Below are positions 5,252 to 6,234 of a DNA stretch of 6,234 nucleotides, in pieces (position 1 is the stretch's first letter; every line of letters starts with the position of its first letter). A program made the translations under genes and the position numbers. Source of the stretch: Zhenhengia stercoravium (GTDB lineage: Bacteria; Bacillota; Clostridia; Lachnospirales; Cellulosilyticaceae). A model generated the notes under the pieces. That model searched no databases and was not told where the DNA came from. It saw nothing but the letters and a program-made list of their open reading frames with translations. The stretch is from contig JAHLFD010000196.1 of NCBI GenBank assembly GCA_018883975.1, positions 1-6,234 on the forward strand, written 5' to 3'.

Positions 5252-6223
5252 TTACCCTATAGATTTAGAAGAAAACATGCCTGCACCTTCTACAATCTCT
5301 TGCTCTCTAAATAAACTTTCTACTGCTAGCTCATAATCAGATAATCTTTGAGCTTTTTTAATTTTCTTGGCATACTTTTCATGATTAGAGAATATATAAA
5401 TCATATAGAACCAAGATTCTTTCATCTTAAAGAGGACATTACGTTCCCCAGACATAATGCCTTGATAATCTGCATAAATTCTATCATGAAAGGCCTTAAG
5501 TACCTCTTTATCTAATGGTTTATGGCTTTTAATTTCACTAATCAGGCCTGGATTAGCAAGTAAACCTCTTCCTAGCATGACCATTTCTACATTTGGATAA
5601 GCTTTTGTAAAATTCTCATAGTGCTCTACTGTAAAAAGGTCCCCATTGTAGCACACTGGATTTTTGCTTAAAGCAAGGCCTTCCTTAAAGATTTCCATAT
5701 TCGGTTTATTCTTATAATAGTCCTTTTGAATTCTAGGATGGATAATAAGCTCCTCCATAGGATACTTATTAAAGATTTCAATAAGCTCATTAAATTCTTC
5801 TGGACTATCTTTCCCTATACGTGTTTTAATAGAAATCTTCGTAATAGATTGTGCAAAAATTTCTTCTAAAAACTGATCTAACGCCTCTTTTTGAGAAAGG
5901 AAACCAGACCCTTTATTTTTAGTGACTACGGTCCCTGAAGGACAACCTAAGTTCAGATTAATCTCATTATAACCAAAGTCTTTAAGCTGCTTAGACGTAC
6001 GAATAAAATCTTCTGCGTTATTCGTTAAAATCTGAGGGATGGCTACTACCCCCTCATTATGCTCCGGTAAAATATCATGTAATTCTCTTGTTGAAAAACT
6101 TCCATGCTGATTGGCTGCAATAAAAGGAAGAAAATATTTATCAACATTATTAAAGAAATGGGCATGAGCCCTTCTATAAACATATCCTGTTATGCCTTCC
6201 ATAGGTGCAAAATAAAACTTCAT
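5252..6223 (-). CDS. dus: tRNA-dihydrouridine synthase
   Basis: The product is 323 residues, the usual length for bacterial Dus proteins. This FMN-dependent TIM barrel reduces specific uridines in tRNA to dihydrouridine using NADPH. Visible motifs are FAPMEGITG (5-13, FMN-binding start of the barrel), PQILTN (63-68), INLNLGCPSG (88-97, catalytic C94), SIKTRIG (131-137, FMN-contacting K133), IIHPR (160-164, H162), YNGDLF (192-197) and MLGRGLLANPGL (216-227). Residues from about 235 on form the C-terminal helical domain that binds tRNA. The LNLGCPSGTVVTK form differs from the DusB-like MGCP form, so the paralogue class is left open. The start is firm: a stop lies two codons upstream in frame (6229-6227) and the barrel motif begins at residue 5. 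No Shine-Dalgarno is visible in the 11 bases left before the window edge. Transcription may end at the 5131-5166 hairpin. Confidence 0.96.
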   Translation of the reverse strand: MKFYFAPMEGITGYVYRRAHAHFFNNVDKYFLPFIAANQHGSFSTRELHDILPEHNEGVVAIPQILTNNAEDFIRTSKQLKDFGYNEINLNLGCPSGTVVTKNKGSGFLSQKEALDQFLEEIFAQSITKISIKTRIGKDSPEEFNELIEIFNKYPMEELIIHPRIQKDYYKNKPNMEIFKEGLALSKNPVCYNGDLFTVEHYENFTKAYPNVEMVMLGRGLLANPGLISEIKSHKPLDKEVLKAFHDRIYADYQGIMSGERNVLFKMKESWFYMIYIFSNHEKYAKKIKKAQRLSDYELAVESLFREQEIVEGAGMFSSKSIG

Positions 6224-6234
6224 CGATTAGTAAC

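Overview
The window is AT-rich DNA from a low-GC Gram-positive bacterium, most likely an anaerobic Clostridia member (Lachnospiraceae or a relative). The basis is purine-rich Shine-Dalgarno sites (AAAGGAG, AGGAG) ahead of the genes, a TTGCAA-17-TATAAT promoter, and protein families that look clostridial: a bacterial Pnkp-type phosphatase, a YdiU/SelO protein starting WKLENSYATLPE, and a Dus of the LNLGCPSGTVVTK type. The genus cannot be fixed from the sequence alone. No tRNA, rRNA, CRISPR array, insertion sequence or phage gene was seen.

Layout. Positions 1-237 (-) hold the N-terminal 79 codons of a SelO/YdiU protein pseudokinase-fold AMP transferase, cut by the window edge. It is divergent from a DUF362 protein (463-1386, +). 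A long hairpin (1411-1456) separates DUF362 from a convergent dihydrofolate-reductase/RibD-fold oxidoreductase (1493-2011, -). Upstream of that gene, on the same strand, is a Pnkp-family phosphatase (2106-3248, -). It is divergent from a KapD-like DEDDh 3'-5' exonuclease (3374-4120, +). A second hairpin (4132-4164) separates the exonuclease from a convergent HAD phosphatase (4182-4895, -). The HAD gene has a near-consensus promoter at 4967-4995. Behind that promoter lies a decayed fragment of a low-molecular-weight protein tyrosine phosphatase (about 5015-5140, +) that still has its terminator (5131-5166). The window ends with a complete tRNA-dihydrouridine synthase (5252-6223, -).

How the genes relate. 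This is mostly a string of monocistronic housekeeping or accessory genes in divergent and convergent pairs, each convergent junction carrying a strong hairpin. It is not one obvious operon or defence island. The most unusual object is the Pnkp-like protein. Its phosphatase domain keeps every metal-binding motif, but its N-terminal kinase domain has lost the P-loop glycines and other catalytic motifs, and it stops where the ligase domain of full-length bacterial Pnkp would begin. It shares a 125-bp intergenic region with a predicted 3'-5' exonuclease, so an RNA or DNA 3'-end-processing pair is a reasonable but untested idea.
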